Shown piece by piece: positions 41,644-42,377 of a stretch of DNA of 42,377 bases. The stretch lies in contig JAIBCB010000007.1 in the NCBI GenBank assembly GCA_019694355.1, positions 1 through 42,377 on the forward strand, given 5' to 3'. Source of the stretch: Pyrinomonadaceae bacterium. Its GTDB lineage: Bacteria; Acidobacteriota; Blastocatellia; Pyrinomonadales; Pyrinomonadaceae. The notes below the pieces were generated by a model. The model was not told the DNA's origin and did not search any database. It saw nothing but the letters and a program-made list of their open reading frames with translations. Each line of letters begins with the position of its first letter. Positions within the stretch are counted from its first letter, which is position 1. A program made the position numbers and the translations under genes.

Positions 41644-42377
41644 ATGTTTTCAGTTTCTGAACTATTTTCGAGCTGGCGAACCGTCGCGCGTTCGTCCGCT
41701 CTTGCAGCCGCCTTTGTTGCGGCAGTTTCGCTCGTTGGCGCGAATTCGGCCAATGCTCAGGCCATTACCGAAGACTTCGCCGATGTCACCGCCTTGCCTG
41801 CGGCAGGCTGGGTTCAAACGAATCACAGTAATCCTGTAGGCACTACCGTTTGGTTCCAAGGGAACTCAACCGTCTTCCCATCACAGGCCGGAGCAGCTAC
41901 TGCCTACGTAGGCGCCAACTTCAACAGCACCGGTGGTGCCGGAACGATCAGCAATTGGCTTTTCGTCCCAACCCGTACGCTGAATAACGGCGATGTCTTT
42001 ACGTTTTGGACCAGATCTGTGAGCACCACGTTTCCGGACCGGATGCAAGTTCGCCTTTCAACCAATGGTTCCAGCACGAACATTGGCACTACCGAAAACG
42101 ATGTAGGCGATTTTACAAACCTTCTGCTTGATATCAACCCGACCTTGACGGACCAATATCCGATCGTTTGGACGCAATACACGATAACGATCAGCGGCCT
42201 TGCAGGCCCAACGAGCGGCCGTCTTGCATTCCGTTATTTCGTGGTCGATGGTGGCCCGTCGGGTAACAACTCGAACTATATCGGGATCGACACATTCACC
42301 TACACGCCGAGCGGCGGTCCGGTTGCGCCGACCCAACACGTGCTTGATTACAACGGCGACGGCAAGACCGACTACGC
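41644..42377 (+). CDS. secreted choice-of-anchor-J/FG-GAP protein, cut by window end
   Basis: The reading frame is open from the ATG at 41644 to the window edge (244 residues seen). A GGAGGGAG site lies upstream. A signal peptide (SSALAAAFVAAVSLVGANSANAQA cut region) leads to a cleaved-adhesin or choice-of-anchor-J domain (ITEDFADVTALPAAGWV, TISNWLFVPTRTLNNGDVFTFW, DRMQVRLSTNG, NYIGIDTFTY). FG-GAP repeats then begin with APTQHVLDYNGDGKTDY, nearly the same junction as in the gene at 39660. The two are neighbours that share a C-terminal cassette but differ in their N-terminal domain. Confidence 0.85.
   Translation, partial: MFSVSELFSSWRTVARSSALAAAFVAAVSLVGANSANAQAITEDFADVTALPAAGWVQTNHSNPVGTTVWFQGNSTVFPSQAGAATAYVGANFNSTGGAGTISNWLFVPTRTLNNGDVFTFWTRSVSTTFPDRMQVRLSTNGSSTNIGTTENDVGDFTNLLLDINPTLTDQYPIVWTQYTITISGLAGPTSGRLAFRYFVVDGGPSGNNSNYIGIDTFTYTPSGGPVAPTQHVLDYNGDGKTDY

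Overview
The window looks like a chromosomal piece of an Acidobacteriota bacterium, probably of the Blastocatellia (Pyrinomonadaceae-like). This is an inference from gene content: a VWFA protein of the acidobacterial type, secreted proteins with FG-GAP/VCBS repeats, an ECF sigma factor near a giant Ser/Thr kinase with TolB-like and TPR modules, and acidobacterial TPR-TonB proteins. No rRNA genes, phage genes or CRISPR arrays are visible.

Layout. 1-1683: a 109-bp tandem repeat, REP-like hairpins, a lipoprotein gene (-) and tRNA-Phe. 1684-4471: a class II Fic protein and a small exported protein, set among hairpin repeats and a long dispersed non-coding element. 4472-10270: rarA, a receiver-like protein, a DnaC/IstB-type ATPase, then a membrane pseudokinase followed by a TPR-TonB protein. 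10292-11961: rpiB-deoC (-), both with N-terminal extensions like bacterial microcompartment cargo. 12057-13295: hpt and rplU-rpmA, the latter behind a strong promoter and a structured leader. 13296-14257: no protein gene, but four DnaA-box-like 9-mers followed by a predicted ~625-nt structured RNA with its own promoter and terminator. 14258-16159: a ClC channel/antiporter (-). 16295-19925: a tight housekeeping run obgE-nadD-rsfS-rlmH-dksA-like-comF. 19935-23510: a sugar dehydrogenase with FG-GAP repeats, tsaD and a DUF4286 gene (-). 23578-30704: an ECF sigma factor, two genes behind a shared promoter-like motif, and a 1,409-residue kinase (-). 30887-32741: a small membrane protein and an M28 peptidase. 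32742-34681: a 1.9-kb repeat island with a broken Y1 transposase. 34682-39449: a DUF885 peptidase-like protein, an intact Y1 (REP-associated type) transposase between inverted hairpin repeats, deoB and a VWFA protein. 39660-42377: two secreted FG-GAP proteins, the second cut by the window end.

How the genes work together. deoB makes ribose-5-P or deoxyribose-5-P from the 1-phosphates. DeoC cleaves deoxyribose-5-P, and RpiB-type enzymes interconvert pentose-5-phosphates. The rpiB-deoC pair carries targeting-like peptides although no shell gene is visible here. obgE, rsfS, rlmH, rplU and rpmA all serve ribosome assembly or translation. The ECF factor, the two motif-bearing genes and the kinase may form one signalling module.

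The strongest candidates for something undescribed are the long structured RNA beside the DnaA-box cluster, the microcompartment-style DeoC/RpiB pair, the dense set of covarying hairpin repeats with their Y1 transposases, and the shared ECF promoter motif. Coordinates of short sites were counted by hand and may be off by a base.
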